Of a stretch of DNA of 64,000 bases, positions 52,660 to 61,989 are shown piece after piece (the first letter of the stretch is position 1; each line of letters opens with the position of its first letter). The notes below the pieces were generated by a model. The model saw only the letters and a program-made list of their open reading frames with translations, did not search any database and was not told the DNA's origin. The stretch comes from Mesonia sp008017825 (GTDB lineage: Bacteria; Bacteroidota; Bacteroidia; Flavobacteriales; Flavobacteriaceae): NCBI RefSeq assembly GCF_008017825.1, contig NZ_VRLS01000057.1, positions 180,681 to 244,680 on the forward strand, read 5' to 3'. The translations under genes and the position numbers were made by a program.

Positions 52660-53562
52660 ATGAAACCATATATTTTTATCTTTTTAGCATGCTTGATTAT
52701 AAGTTGTAAAAGTGACCCTAAACAAGAAAATACTTCAAAAAAGATTACAGATTTTAATCCTACCAAAACAAAGAAAAAGACAAGTCAAAATCTTAATCTT
52801 AGTATTCTTTTAGACTTATCAGATCGAATAAATCCGGAGAAATATTCAAACCCCACTATGGAATATTATCAACGAGATATCGCTTATATTAAAATACTGG
52901 CAGATGTCTTTAAAAATCAACTTATGAATAAGAAAGTTATTCAGATTGATGATAAGATTCAACTTTACTTTGCTCCCGAACCTGCCAACGCTGAAATTAA
53001 CTCTATTTCTAACCAACTTAAATTTCATTTTAATAAAGGTAATGTAACCAAAGAAGCTTTAGAAAATCTCAGTCAAAATTACAGCAAATTACCTAAAAGA
53101 ATTTATGAGCTTGCCATTGAAGATAATCAATATGTTGGCTCCGACACCTGGGGGTTTTTTAAAAATAATATAGAAGATTATTGTTTAGATAATGATTATA
53201 GAAATGTTCTTGTCTTACTTACTGATGGTTATATTTATCACCAAAATAATCAGAGAAGAGAACAAAATAAAACAAGTTACCTTACTCCACAATTTATTAG
53301 AAAAGAAAAACTTACAAATTTAAATTGGGAAAATAAATTTAAAGAAGAAGGATATGGTTTTATAACCACACCACAAAATTTAAATAACTTAGAAGTTTTA
53401 GTATTAGGTATAAATCCAGATCCTAAAAATAATTTTGAGAATGATGTAATAAAAAAATACTGGAGTGAATGGTTAACAAACCTAGGTGTGAAAAAGTTTA
53501 AATTGTATAATGCAGACCTTCCTTCAAATTTAAATAAAGTAATTAATGAATTTTTAGAGTAA
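52660..53562 (+). CDS. vWA-like lipoprotein
   Basis: The 300-residue protein has a lipoprotein signal with lipobox IISC (Cys16). After a Lys/Thr-rich linker, a vWA-like Rossmann fold is suggested by LSILLDLSDRI (48-58), whose Asp52/Ser54 occupy two MIDAS positions, and by NVLVLLTDGYI (182-192) with the MIDAS-type TDG. The second Ser of the DxSxS motif is replaced by Arg (DLSDR), so metal binding may be weakened. A late strand-helix unit LEVLVLGINPDPK fits the fold. It is third in the cassette, presumably periplasmic, and could interact with the membrane protein's outer loops. Confidence 0.72.
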   Translation: MKPYIFIFLACLIISCKSDPKQENTSKKITDFNPTKTKKKTSQNLNLSILLDLSDRINPEKYSNPTMEYYQRDIAYIKILADVFKNQLMNKKVIQIDDKIQLYFAPEPANAEINSISNQLKFHFNKGNVTKEALENLSQNYSKLPKRIYELAIEDNQYVGSDTWGFFKNNIEDYCLDNDYRNVLVLLTDGYIYHQNNQRREQNKTSYLTPQFIRKEKLTNLNWENKFKEEGYGFITTPQNLNNLEVLVLGINPDPKNNFENDVIKKYWSEWLTNLGVKKFKLYNADLPSNLNKVINEFLE

Positions 53563-53667
53563 TCCTTAAATAAATTTATATAACTGAAGGAATAAAAGAG
53601 AAGGTTTGAGATATCAAATCTTAAATTCAGTAATTATACTTTTCTTTGTTGATACTTATAGTAATAT

Positions 53668-54222
53668 ATGTCTATGAAATATAAAATTTCTTCAGTTTTC
53701 TTCCCGTTAAAAAAAATAATCCTTTACACCGTCGGAGTATTAATTATTGCTTGTGAGCCCTCTCTACGGCATGTAAATGAAATTCAAGAAAACGAAGATC
53801 AAATATATGCCTTAAATGGAAAAGTATTACGTGTGGTAGATGGCGATACTGCAGAAATGCTATATAATAATGAACTCCCCTTAATGATTCGTTTTGAACA
53901 TATCGATGCTCCAGAGATTAGAGGAAATCAACCCTATGGAATAGAAGCAAAACAAGTATTGGAAGAATTGTGCTTAGGGCAAGAAGTTACTTTAATTACT
54001 CGTGCAGAATTTGATATGGGTGGTAGAATTATTGGGGAGATTATAAATGCAAATGGTATCAATGTAAATCAAGAAATGGTAAAAAAAGGTTATGCGTGGC
54101 ATTTTAAGAAGTACTCTAAGAATACTACCTATGCAACCTTAGAAAAAGAAGCTTCCCAACATAACTTAGGTTTATGGAGACTCGAATCTCCTATGGCTCC
54201 TTGGGATTTTAGAAAGCGCTAG
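53668..54222 (+). CDS. Thermonuclease-family (SNase) lipoprotein
   Basis: The 184-residue protein has a hydrophobic N-terminus ending IIAC (lipobox, Cys28), then a staphylococcal-nuclease fold. VLRVVDGDTAEML (about 50-62, calcium Asp), IRFEHIDAPEIRG (about 72-84, catalytic Arg and Glu), FDMGGRIIGEI (second catalytic Arg) and the C-terminal NLGLWRLESPMAPWDFRK follow. All catalytic positions are present. It degrades DNA or RNA with calcium outside the cytoplasm. It is 105 bp from the cassette and may belong to the same accessory island. Confidence 0.88.
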   Translation: MSMKYKISSVFFPLKKIILYTVGVLIIACEPSLRHVNEIQENEDQIYALNGKVLRVVDGDTAEMLYNNELPLMIRFEHIDAPEIRGNQPYGIEAKQVLEELCLGQEVTLITRAEFDMGGRIIGEIINANGINVNQEMVKKGYAWHFKKYSKNTTYATLEKEASQHNLGLWRLESPMAPWDFRKR

Positions 54223-54257
54223 CGTAAATAAAAGTTTCGAAATGCTTAAATGTTTGG

Positions 54258-54980
54258 CTATTTCAGATCATCTGAATCTGAAGAACAAATATACTTATCA
54301 ATCATATAATGGGTGATCTTTTTAAGAGTCTTCCCTGTTTTAGGATGTAAACCAGGGGCTGTAAAACATTCTACAGTACCCTCCTTACTTTTACCATACC
54401 ATACCAATACATCACCTTCTGCCGAGAAAAAACGAGTATCGCAATTCACCTTTAATTTTTTAAAGTAGTTGAGATTTTCTTCGTGATAGATTTCTAGCAT
54501 ACCAGCCTTATAAATTTTCGGATCAAAATTTATTTCCTCGTAATGATCTTCATTCCAAATCATCCAGCGCTGCTCTGGATGTGTCCAATAAGCAACTATA
54601 AAAAAAGTAACACATAACAAGATAAGTGCCAAAACCCACGAATAATTTTGATGCGGCTTTAGTAATTGATTTTTAGATTTTTTTATTTGTGGTGGGGTCT
54701 CTTTTAAAAACTCCTGATAAGACTTATAATTTAAATAAGCACAAAGTCCAGCTACTACCTCTGAATTAATCTGGATATCATCCACTTCTTCTACTTTTTT
54801 TACAGCATCATTATAATAATTACGGTAGGTTTTTTCACCTAAATGAAAATCACTGACCTCTTTCACATAATCTGAAAGCAGTTCAGCTCTTTTTTGTTTG
54901 GAAGGCTTTTTTATGCCTTGTTGCTCCAATTCTACAAACGCCTTTTCAAAAGCTTTAATGATTAAGTATTTATGTGCCAT
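54258..54980 (-). CDS. Hypothetical single-pass membrane protein
   Basis: The 240-residue protein has an N-terminal soluble helical region (about 1-100) with KPSKQKRAELLSDYVKEVS and LGEKTYRNYYNDAVKK, which looks like a small DNA- or protein-binding helical domain. One transmembrane helix lies at about 113-133 (WVLALILLCVTFFIVAYW), and a C-terminal beta-rich part ends in HPKTGKTLKKITHYMID. It is probably cytosol-in, periplasm-out. The family appears widely in Flavobacteriia but I cannot name a function. It is divergent from the 55-residue lipoprotein gene, about 320 bp away. Confidence 0.65.
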   Translation of the reverse strand: MAHKYLIIKAFEKAFVELEQQGIKKPSKQKRAELLSDYVKEVSDFHLGEKTYRNYYNDAVKKVEEVDDIQINSEVVAGLCAYLNYKSYQEFLKETPPQIKKSKNQLLKPHQNYSWVLALILLCVTFFIVAYWTHPEQRWMIWNEDHYEEINFDPKIYKAGMLEIYHEENLNYFKKLKVNCDTRFFSAEGDVLVWYGKSKEGTVECFTAPGLHPKTGKTLKKITHYMIDKYICSSDSDDLK

Positions 54981-55303
54981 ATTCTGCCCTTCAATTTTTT
55001 ATTACTGACTTGGAAATCTGAATTCCAAGTATTTTCCAAAACTCTTCCAGCTAATTTCCAGCTAGTTACATCATCATTTTTTTTATTTGTCTTGTCTATG
55101 ATTAGTGCCTTATCGCAAAGGCTTGCGAAAATCATATACAACTGCGTGATTAACGTAAAAGGCAAAGTAGAGAAGTATTTGCTCTTTGCTTAATCACGCT
55201 ACTTCTCAACAAGAATAGAGACGTCCTGTTCTTACCTACCATTCTAATAACCACCTAAAAAGGAGGAGGATGGTCCTATGTCTAATCTTTAATTTAAACA
55301 AAA

Positions 55304-55471
55304 ATGAAAAAAATATATGTAATAGTAGTTACGGTTTTCCTCAATATCACTTTATTTTCATGTACACCCCAACAGATGGATGAACCACAAAATCCGAGAG
55401 CAACAAAATGTTGTGATGAAGAAGGAGATATTCCTCCTACAGTGATCGATAGTACTCAACAAGGAGGCTAA
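55304..55471 (+). CDS. Small lipoprotein, 55 residues
   Basis: The open frame has a lipoprotein leader MKKIYVIVVTVFLNITLFSC (lipobox LFSC, Cys20) and a short mature part with CC (residues 39-40) in an acidic, Pro-rich tail (DEEGDIPPTVIDS). The AGGAGGAGG stretch upstream (55261-55269) is too far from the start to be its binding site. The length is normal for small Bacteroidota lipoproteins. The function is unknown; the divergent single-pass membrane protein gene may be its partner. Confidence 0.65.
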   Translation: MKKIYVIVVTVFLNITLFSCTPQQMDEPQNPRATKCCDEEGDIPPTVIDSTQQGG

Positions 55472-55599
55472 GATAAATACACTTATTTAAATTTAGAGGA
55501 ATGGTAAAAATTTACTGTTCCTCTTTTTTTTTGCTGAAAGTAGTATATTTTAAAACATACACCTACAGTTAATAAAACATACCTTAAAACCATTACACC

Positions 55600-57365
55600 T
55601 ATTGAAAATTATTCGTGAAATCAGCCTGCTCGTCTGGTGGGTTTAAAGTGAAAAGGGCGTAAAATTTTAGGCTGTTTGGGGCAAGTGAGTTCCTAAAATT
55701 TAGACTTTGAATAATAAATTAAACCGAGGTTCATAAGCCTCGACATTTATATTAGAGATGAGATATCAGATTTATATTTTCATGATCAAGATAGGTGGAC
55801 ACTCCTCACCATCGATTCATGTAAATGTTTTTTTTGATGAAAAATCTATGAATAAGAAACCCAACTCCTTTTTAAAGAGATTTCTCAGTCGTGCCTTCTT
55901 CGAAATGACAAGAATGAGATACTCAATGTAACTCTAAATATTCAAGTGTAGTCTATGTGGCATATCGAAAGTATTCTGTGAAATTTGAAAATCGATGGTC
56001 GTAAAATTTTAGGCTGTTTGACCGCAGGGAGTTCCTAAAATTTAGACCTCGGTTGATAAATTTAAGAATAGTTTCGTCAGCCTAGACTTTTTTGGTTCTT
56101 TTTTGGGCAATGCAAAAAAGATCAAATACCTATAATGTAAAACAAAATAATAATAAGATTTCTCAGTCGTGCCTTCTTCGAAATGACAGGGATAAGGAAA
56201 ATCAATATAAAATGAGATGCTAAACAGGATGAGATGCTGAGTCAAGCTCAGCATGACAGTAAATGTCGAATGTCAAGAGTTGAATTGAACTATTTGAAAT
56301 GCTCAATTTAATTCTAAGCATTCAAGTACGGTATGACGTGGCCTACTTTTAGTTTTCGTAGCAAAACGAGTAAAAGCTGCAGCATTGGGCAGAGGAGTAT
56401 AGCCTAGCGCAGCGATTGCTATACGCAGGATAAAGTTTTTATGTGGTTTTCAAGAAGGGCTAAAATCAGCCTAGACCTTTTTGTTACTTTTTCCGGCGAT
56501 GGGAAAAAGTAAAAATACGAATACAAACCATTACACATTTCGAAAATCACTCTTAAAAACAGCCCGTCCGTCAGGCGGGTTTGCTTCTTTTTAGCAATGA
56601 AAATTGACGTAGGAAATTCACAAGTACCAATTAAAAATAAAAATCAAGGAGCTAAAAAAGATCAAATACCAATGGAAGTTGAGCTTTCACTTGTTAGATA
56701 GAAATTACATTAATGATTCCTTCATTTTACTCATTCACTTTACTATTGCTTAAGTATTCGTGAATCTCTAAAATCGATTTATCTTGATACAAAACGAAGC
56801 AAAAGATCAAGACTGACTAAAAATCTATAAGAAAATACTACGAAACCCGCAACCACAAATGAAAAGAACTCAACCTCCTTCCAGTCGGTCTCAAACAGCT
56901 TTTCATTTTCTATCCACCGCTGCTTCCTTGATTTTCAATATATTTTTAGATAGGTCAACTTTTATGCAAGATGCAAGAATGTAAAATAAGAGGTAAGATT
57001 TAAGATTTCTCTCTATCAATAAATATAAAATAGTCTTAGAAAGCATTCGGCATATCGAAAATTACTCGTAAAATTGGCAGTGCAGTAAGCGCAAAATTTT
57101 AGGCTGTTTGAGACCGATGGCAATCGGGTGAGTTCCTAAAATTTAGCTTGCAAACCTACAATTTAGAGTAAGATTCGTAAGCCTAGACCTTTTTGTTACT
57201 TTTTCCGGCGATGGGAAAAAGTAAAGGATATAAATAAAAAGCAATACATTATTTGATCCATGCTTATAAAATAAAACAAAATAATAATAAGATTTCTCAG
57301 TCGTGCCTTCTTCGAAATGACAAGAGAGTTGAATTTTGAATTGCAAGATTTCTCGATTCCACTCC
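55600..57365. repeat. Repeat-filled intergenic region III
   Basis: About 1.8 kb of dispersed repeats and no supported gene. Elements reading TTTCTCAGTCGTGCCTTCTT...CGAAATGACA lie at 55879-55910, 56157-56188 and 57291-57322. There are CAGCATGAC hairpins (about 56220-56262) and a TTGGTTCTTTTTTGGGCAAT element (about 56091-56120). Long modules at about 55960-56090 and 56240-56475 are inverted relative to copies at about 37.7-37.83 and 28.7-28.94 kb. Short open frames at 56042-56254 and 57143-57346 are translated repeats. Confidence 0.85.
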
Positions 57366-57388
57366 TTTATAATATCATCAACAGATCC

Positions 57389-58789
57389 TTACACCGTCAT
57401 CGAAAATAGCTGAGTTTCGGGTTTCTTTCGCTTTAAGCGCAAATCAAAAGGCATACATACATTTCTTACATAAGCCTTCCCCTTATTTGTGATCAAAAGT
57501 TTTTGGGATTCAATGCTAATTAAGCCATCACGCTCGAGCTCTTTAATCTGTACCAAAACATTGGGTAGTTCTTGAAAAAACTGGTTATTGTTCTCCCAAG
57601 AGGTTTCAAAATTACACATAAGGTTAAGAATATGTCGACGAATAGTGAGGTCTTCTTCTGTCAAAATATGGCCACGCATTACGGGTAGCTCACCGTTTCG
57701 CAATAGCTCATAATACTCTTTTAAGGTCTTTACATTTTGTGCGAAGCCATACCAACTGTCACTTATAGCAGAAACACCCAAACCAATCATAACATCGGTT
57801 TTTGAGGAAGTATAACCCATAAAATTACGGTGAATGTTACCTGTTTGTTGTGCCTTGTAGAGCGCATCGGTTTTAAGTGCAAAATGGTCCATCCCTATTT
57901 CTACATAGCCTGCCTGCAACAATTTTTTCTTACCTATCTCATATTGCATTCGTTTTTGTTTTGGTGAGGGTAAATGTTCTTCGCTATAACCACGCTGACC
58001 GTTTCCTTTTATCCACGGTACGTGCGCATAGCTGTAAAATGCGATGCGGTCTGGCATCAATTCTATGGTCTTGTTAATGGTATTGATGACGTCTTCTTGT
58101 GTTTGAAACGGAAGTCCAAAAATAATATCGTGCCCTACAGATGTAAACCCCACTGCACGCGCATCTATTGTGGCACGTTGTACATTTTCAAAAGGCTGAA
58201 TACGATGGATCGCTTTTTGTACCGTCTCGTTATAATCCTGCACCCCATAACAAACTCTTTTGAATCCATTACGGCTGAACATTTTAAGATGTTCCTGTGT
58301 TGTATTGTTAGGGTGACCCTCAAAACTAAATTCGACTGAATCAGCCATATCGGCCATCTCAAAAATGCCAATTAATAAGTCTTCCAGATTGTCAGCAGAA
58401 AAGAACGTAGGTGTTCCTCCTCCCAAATGAAGTTGCTGTATTAATGGTCGATGACCGATGATTTCGGCATACATTCCCAATTCTTTTAGTAAGGCTTGAA
58501 TATAGGGTTTCTCGACCAAATGATTTTTTGTAATGCGCTTGGTGCAGCCGCAAAACGTACACATACTCTCGCAGAATGGCAAGTGAATGTATAAACTGAT
58601 ACTTGATCGTTTATCGCTTAATTGACTGCGTTCAGCACAGCTTCCGCGAAAGCCTAATCCCCGTATCAAACTCTCTTTCCACCCTGTAACCGAAAAACTA
58701 TCCTCATCCCAATAAGGTACCGTGGGGTAGCTTGTATATCGCGGACCTGAAACATTGTATTTTGAAACTAAATAAGCATCACTTTTCAT
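57389..58789 (-). CDS. hemN: Oxygen-independent coproporphyrinogen III oxidase
   Basis: This radical-SAM enzyme decarboxylates coproporphyrinogen III to protoporphyrinogen IX without oxygen. The 466-residue protein has the cluster motif CxxxCxxCxC (Cys73, 77, 80, 82) in HLPFCESMCTFCGC, then LHLGGGTPTF, FEGHPNNTT, GVQDYNETVQKAIHRIQ and the C-terminal HemN domain. About 18 residues around 44-61 (GLGFRGSCAERSQLSDK) look inserted before the first core strand and are not typical. An Fnr/Crp-type palindrome precedes the promoter, consistent with induction at low oxygen. Confidence 0.95.
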   Translation of the reverse strand: MKSDAYLVSKYNVSGPRYTSYPTVPYWDEDSFSVTGWKESLIRGLGFRGSCAERSQLSDKRSSISLYIHLPFCESMCTFCGCTKRITKNHLVEKPYIQALLKELGMYAEIIGHRPLIQQLHLGGGTPTFFSADNLEDLLIGIFEMADMADSVEFSFEGHPNNTTQEHLKMFSRNGFKRVCYGVQDYNETVQKAIHRIQPFENVQRATIDARAVGFTSVGHDIIFGLPFQTQEDVINTINKTIELMPDRIAFYSYAHVPWIKGNGQRGYSEEHLPSPKQKRMQYEIGKKKLLQAGYVEIGMDHFALKTDALYKAQQTGNIHRNFMGYTSSKTDVMIGLGVSAISDSWYGFAQNVKTLKEYYELLRNGELPVMRGHILTEEDLTIRRHILNLMCNFETSWENNNQFFQELPNVLVQIKELERDGLISIESQKLLITNKGKAYVRNVCMPFDLRLKRKKPETQLFSMTV

Positions 58790-58815
58790 ATCAACCCATA
58801 TATGTTATTGAGTGG

Positions 58816-58858
58816 CAAATTTAGTCCGTAGGCGTAGGGTATTTTATGACTTTAGTCA
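58816..58858 (-). promoter_or_regulatory. hemN promoter with a Crp/Fnr-type site
   Basis: On the minus strand a perfect -7 box TAAATTTG (58816-58823) predicts a start near 58810. The palindrome TGACTTTAGTCA (58847-58858) is centred 36.5 bp upstream of the end of the -7 box, near -42, the class II activator position. No TTTG is present at -33, as expected for an activator-dependent promoter. Confidence 0.6.
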
Positions 58859-59021
58859 GCTTTACCCACAAACATTACTGACCTAACAGACTCATACCTC
58901 TTACAACATGCATTCGAATTTATTATATTTTTTTAATTAAATAATTTGAAAATTCAGGAGTAAGACACGCTATAAATAACACATTTTAAACCTTAAGAAT
59001 ATAACTCTTATAATCAAAAAT

Positions 59022-60824
59022 TTATACTAAAACAGGAATTGGTACAGCCTTGAGTTGCTCTTTATAGAATAGCAATTCTTCTTGAATATGTGTGTATTCT
59101 GAAGATATATGGGTTTGAAATACCTGTTGATAGTAGTCAATTCCATAACTCAGATTGTTTTTGAATGCTTGCCATTTCTTGATATGTCTAGCCGTAATGT
59201 CTTCGGAAGTATCTTTTATTTCGTTTTTCAGATAGCTTATATACATTTTTAATTCGTTGACAAACATATGAGAGCGATTCGTGGGTGCGAGCACAGAATC
59301 ATTGCCATAAATATGTTGTATCATTTTCGCTAAGGATATCTTCTTATCAAAATAAGCAATATTAGGACCTGGACAAATCACTACCCCTTGTTGCTGTCCT
59401 TTTATATCCATCTCATGTTCCATATAAGAGGCGTTGGCTAGACCTACACACAAACATGCTTTTTCGTTGATGATAGCTTTTTCTTTCTCATACCAGCTTG
59501 AAGAGACCTTCCCATTCTTAGCTTCTAAATCTTTTAATTTTTCTGACTGATATTTTTTTGAAGCGGTACAAACCCCTTCAGGTCCGAACTCTTTACTTAA
59601 GGCAAGGTATTTTTTAGGGCACGAGCTTCCTGCTTTATTGGCGTCTATACGCTTTTGTTTGTGGTATTCGTTGGTGGTCCCTTTTATAGTATTAAATGGA
59701 ACGCCTAAAGGTGAAATATTGCTTAAATACAAATCACGCTCCTTAGATTTGGCCAATAAATTACGGGTATATGGGTCTACCGAAGTCGCTTCTGGAACTA
59801 ATAAAAACGGAGTTCCCCAGCCTACGGAATCTACTTGGTAGGTATCCTGTAAAAATGTATGTTCTGCAGCGGTTCCTACCCCTCCTTGCACGGTAATCTT
59901 TAAATCTAAATGATGTATTGGGGTTGGATATTCTTTTTGTCCTAAAGCTTTTACTAAAAGAGCGTGCGTTTCTTGTATTAATGCCTCCTTTTTGTTTTTA
60001 AATTCTTCTAGAATTGGTCCCAATAAAAAACCCTCTGTAGCAAAAGCATGACCTCCACAATTTAACCCAGATTCAATTCTGTATTCAGAAATCCAAAGTC
60101 CTTTTTTCGCCAAGAATTTACCCTGAATGATAGCCGAACGATAGTCACTCACTTTAAGGATAATTCTCTTTTTTAAACGTCCGTTACTATCTGGAAAAAA
60201 ATCTCTAAACTTTTCAAAATAACTATATAACCTAGGATTCATACCTGCAGAAAGAACTACCGAAGAGCTTAGATTGCTATTAGCGAATCCACGTAGTGAA
60301 GCATGGGCATCATTAAACTCAACCGGTAATTGCTCCCGATTAGCAAAGTTATCTTTATCTACTTTGGTCATAATGTTGACATCGATCTCACCAGGTATAA
60401 GATGCTTTTCTAAATAGCTTGCAATAGTAGACTTTGATGCAGGGCTCTCTGCAAGTAAACTAGAAAGACCAGCTTTAAAATTAGACTGATTTGGTAGAAT
60501 CGTGATCAACTTTTTCAAAGCCGAAGTGTTTTCTGAAAGCTCTGTTTTAAATTTTGAAAATTTAAAATTTACGATTTTCCCTACTAAATTGAGATAAGAA
60601 GTAATACGCTTGGCGCGATAATCCTGTTCTTTTTTTGATATTTCTTGATAAGGAAAGTTGAACTTTTTGGAGTATAATGCATTCATTTTTTCCATCAGCT
60701 CATCGTCAATAATGGAGATGACTGATGAAATTCCGTAATGAGCAACCCGAATCGGACTGTCTATCGTAAAGGCTAATCCCATGACTGGAATATGAAAGCT
60801 ATGTATAGGTTGAGATAATTTCAT
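59022..60824 (-). CDS. Conserved hypothetical protein, 600 residues, possible FMN TIM-barrel enzyme
   Basis: I do not recognise a named function. The N-terminus (IPVMGLAFTIDSPIRVAHYG) and segments LNCGGHAFATEG (254-265), VQGGVGTAAEHTF (312-324) and VDSVGWGTPFLLVPEATSVD (331-350) look like FMN-binding (beta/alpha)8 enzymes of the glutamate-synthase or nitronate-monooxygenase type. Cys256, Cys402, Cys419, Cys457 and Cys459 could hold an iron-sulphur cluster. There is no signal peptide. The C-terminal 120 residues are helical. It shares with hemN a Crp/Fnr-type site at identical spacing, which points to low-oxygen metabolism. Cofactor assignments are inference. Confidence 0.6.
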   Translation of the reverse strand: MKLSQPIHSFHIPVMGLAFTIDSPIRVAHYGISSVISIIDDELMEKMNALYSKKFNFPYQEISKKEQDYRAKRITSYLNLVGKIVNFKFSKFKTELSENTSALKKLITILPNQSNFKAGLSSLLAESPASKSTIASYLEKHLIPGEIDVNIMTKVDKDNFANREQLPVEFNDAHASLRGFANSNLSSSVVLSAGMNPRLYSYFEKFRDFFPDSNGRLKKRIILKVSDYRSAIIQGKFLAKKGLWISEYRIESGLNCGGHAFATEGFLLGPILEEFKNKKEALIQETHALLVKALGQKEYPTPIHHLDLKITVQGGVGTAAEHTFLQDTYQVDSVGWGTPFLLVPEATSVDPYTRNLLAKSKERDLYLSNISPLGVPFNTIKGTTNEYHKQKRIDANKAGSSCPKKYLALSKEFGPEGVCTASKKYQSEKLKDLEAKNGKVSSSWYEKEKAIINEKACLCVGLANASYMEHEMDIKGQQQGVVICPGPNIAYFDKKISLAKMIQHIYGNDSVLAPTNRSHMFVNELKMYISYLKNEIKDTSEDITARHIKKWQAFKNNLSYGIDYYQQVFQTHISSEYTHIQEELLFYKEQLKAVPIPVLV

Positions 60825-60851
60825 CTTTTTATATTGAAAATTAAACAGCTA

Positions 60852-60894
60852 CAAATATGACCTTTACTATGCTAACAAAAACTGACTTAAATCA
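60852..60894 (-). promoter_or_regulatory. Promoter of the 600-residue gene with a Crp/Fnr-type site
   Basis: On the minus strand CATATTTG (60852-60859, one mismatch to TAnnTTTG) serves as -7. TGATTTAAGTCA (60883-60894; TGACTTAAATCA on the plus strand) lies 36.5 bp from the -7 end, exactly as at hemN. Predicted leader is about 22 nt. Confidence 0.5.
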
Positions 60895-61439
60895 TAGTTG
60901 CTTTTATTAAATAGGAATAAATATCTATCATAAAAACTTGTCGGATGAAGTAGGACTTAGAGCTTATTGATACGATAGAGAGTTTAGATATAACAACACC
61001 AACTAGCCTAGCCTATTTTAATTCCTTTTCAATAAATATTTCACATAGACTTACTCCACTATGCTCGCACTATATCGTGGAATATTGTGGTTAGGTGGTA
61101 AGAGCGCTCTAGTCTTAGTGTGGACTGGATAGGGCTTATCTATGGGGCATCTATAGGGAAAAGGTGGAGATGAGGTATATTTTTATCCTTTTATGTATTT
61201 ATTATTCCGTTATTAAATTAATAATCGAGCGTTGATTAGGGATGATTCTATTATAGAAATTTTATATTCTTATTTTAAGGGATCTGGATGTTTAACCCTT
61301 CATCCTCTCTTTAAGGAAGAAATTTGGTTATCGATTATAGGAAGTAAACCCTTTATTATTTACTGGAGTTTGTTCATCTTCCACCGAAGAGATTTTTTCC
61401 AGCGATTGGAAAAAGTAAAATGATATATTCAAAATAGAA

Positions 61440-61895
61440 ATACTCTTACTTAATAAAACAGCTTCAAATAAAAAACCTCAACTCATTTTTAAACAGATTT
61501 CTCAGTCGTGCCTTCTTCGAAATGACAAATAACCTGAGCTAGAACAAAACGAAGGGCAGTAAAAATCTTTATTTTAAAACAATTATAACGGAATCAAAAA
61601 ATTACTGTCATACTGAGCGTAGTAAAGCGGAGTCGAAGTATCTTTAACTTCAATAAAAAACCAACACCTCTTTAAACAGATTTCTCAGTCGTGCCTTCTT
61701 CGAAATGACAAATAACCTGAGCTAGAACAAAACGAAGGGCAGTAAAAATCTTTATTTTAAAACAATTATAACGGAATCAAAAAATTACTGTCATACTGAG
61801 CGTAGTAAAGCGGAGTCGAAGTATCTTTAACTTCAATAAAAACACCAACTCTCTTTAAACAAATTTTTCAGTCATGCCTTCTTCGAAATGACAAG
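61440..61895. repeat. 183-bp direct repeat, two copies plus a fragment
   Basis: The segment from about 61490 to 61660 recurs almost unchanged with a period of 183 bp (about 61673-61843). It starts with a TTTCTCAGTCGTGCCTTCTT element and includes AACCTGAGCTAGAACAAAAC and TACTGTCATACTGAGCGTAG. A third start at 61862 diverges soon after the first element. The first 70 bp reappear at 63924-63996. No gene is present in 60825-62795. The 63-codon frame at 61232-61423 has no support. Confidence 0.8.
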
Positions 61896-61989
61896 TTTGA
61901 GATTTACAGTCCAACCCTTCCCCATTTAGATACAGAAACTTAAACTGCATACTCCCCCACTAAATTCTACATTACATTAAACCTATTTT

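Noticed and set aside
54962..55165. 67-codon minus-strand frame upstream of the 240-residue gene
   Set aside because: It overlaps the start of the recognised gene, has no family resemblance and no promoter; it is more likely leader sequence.
56042..57346. Short frames containing CHFEEGTTEKSYYYF
   Set aside because: Both frames come from the same repeat element copied at several sites; they are not homologous genes.
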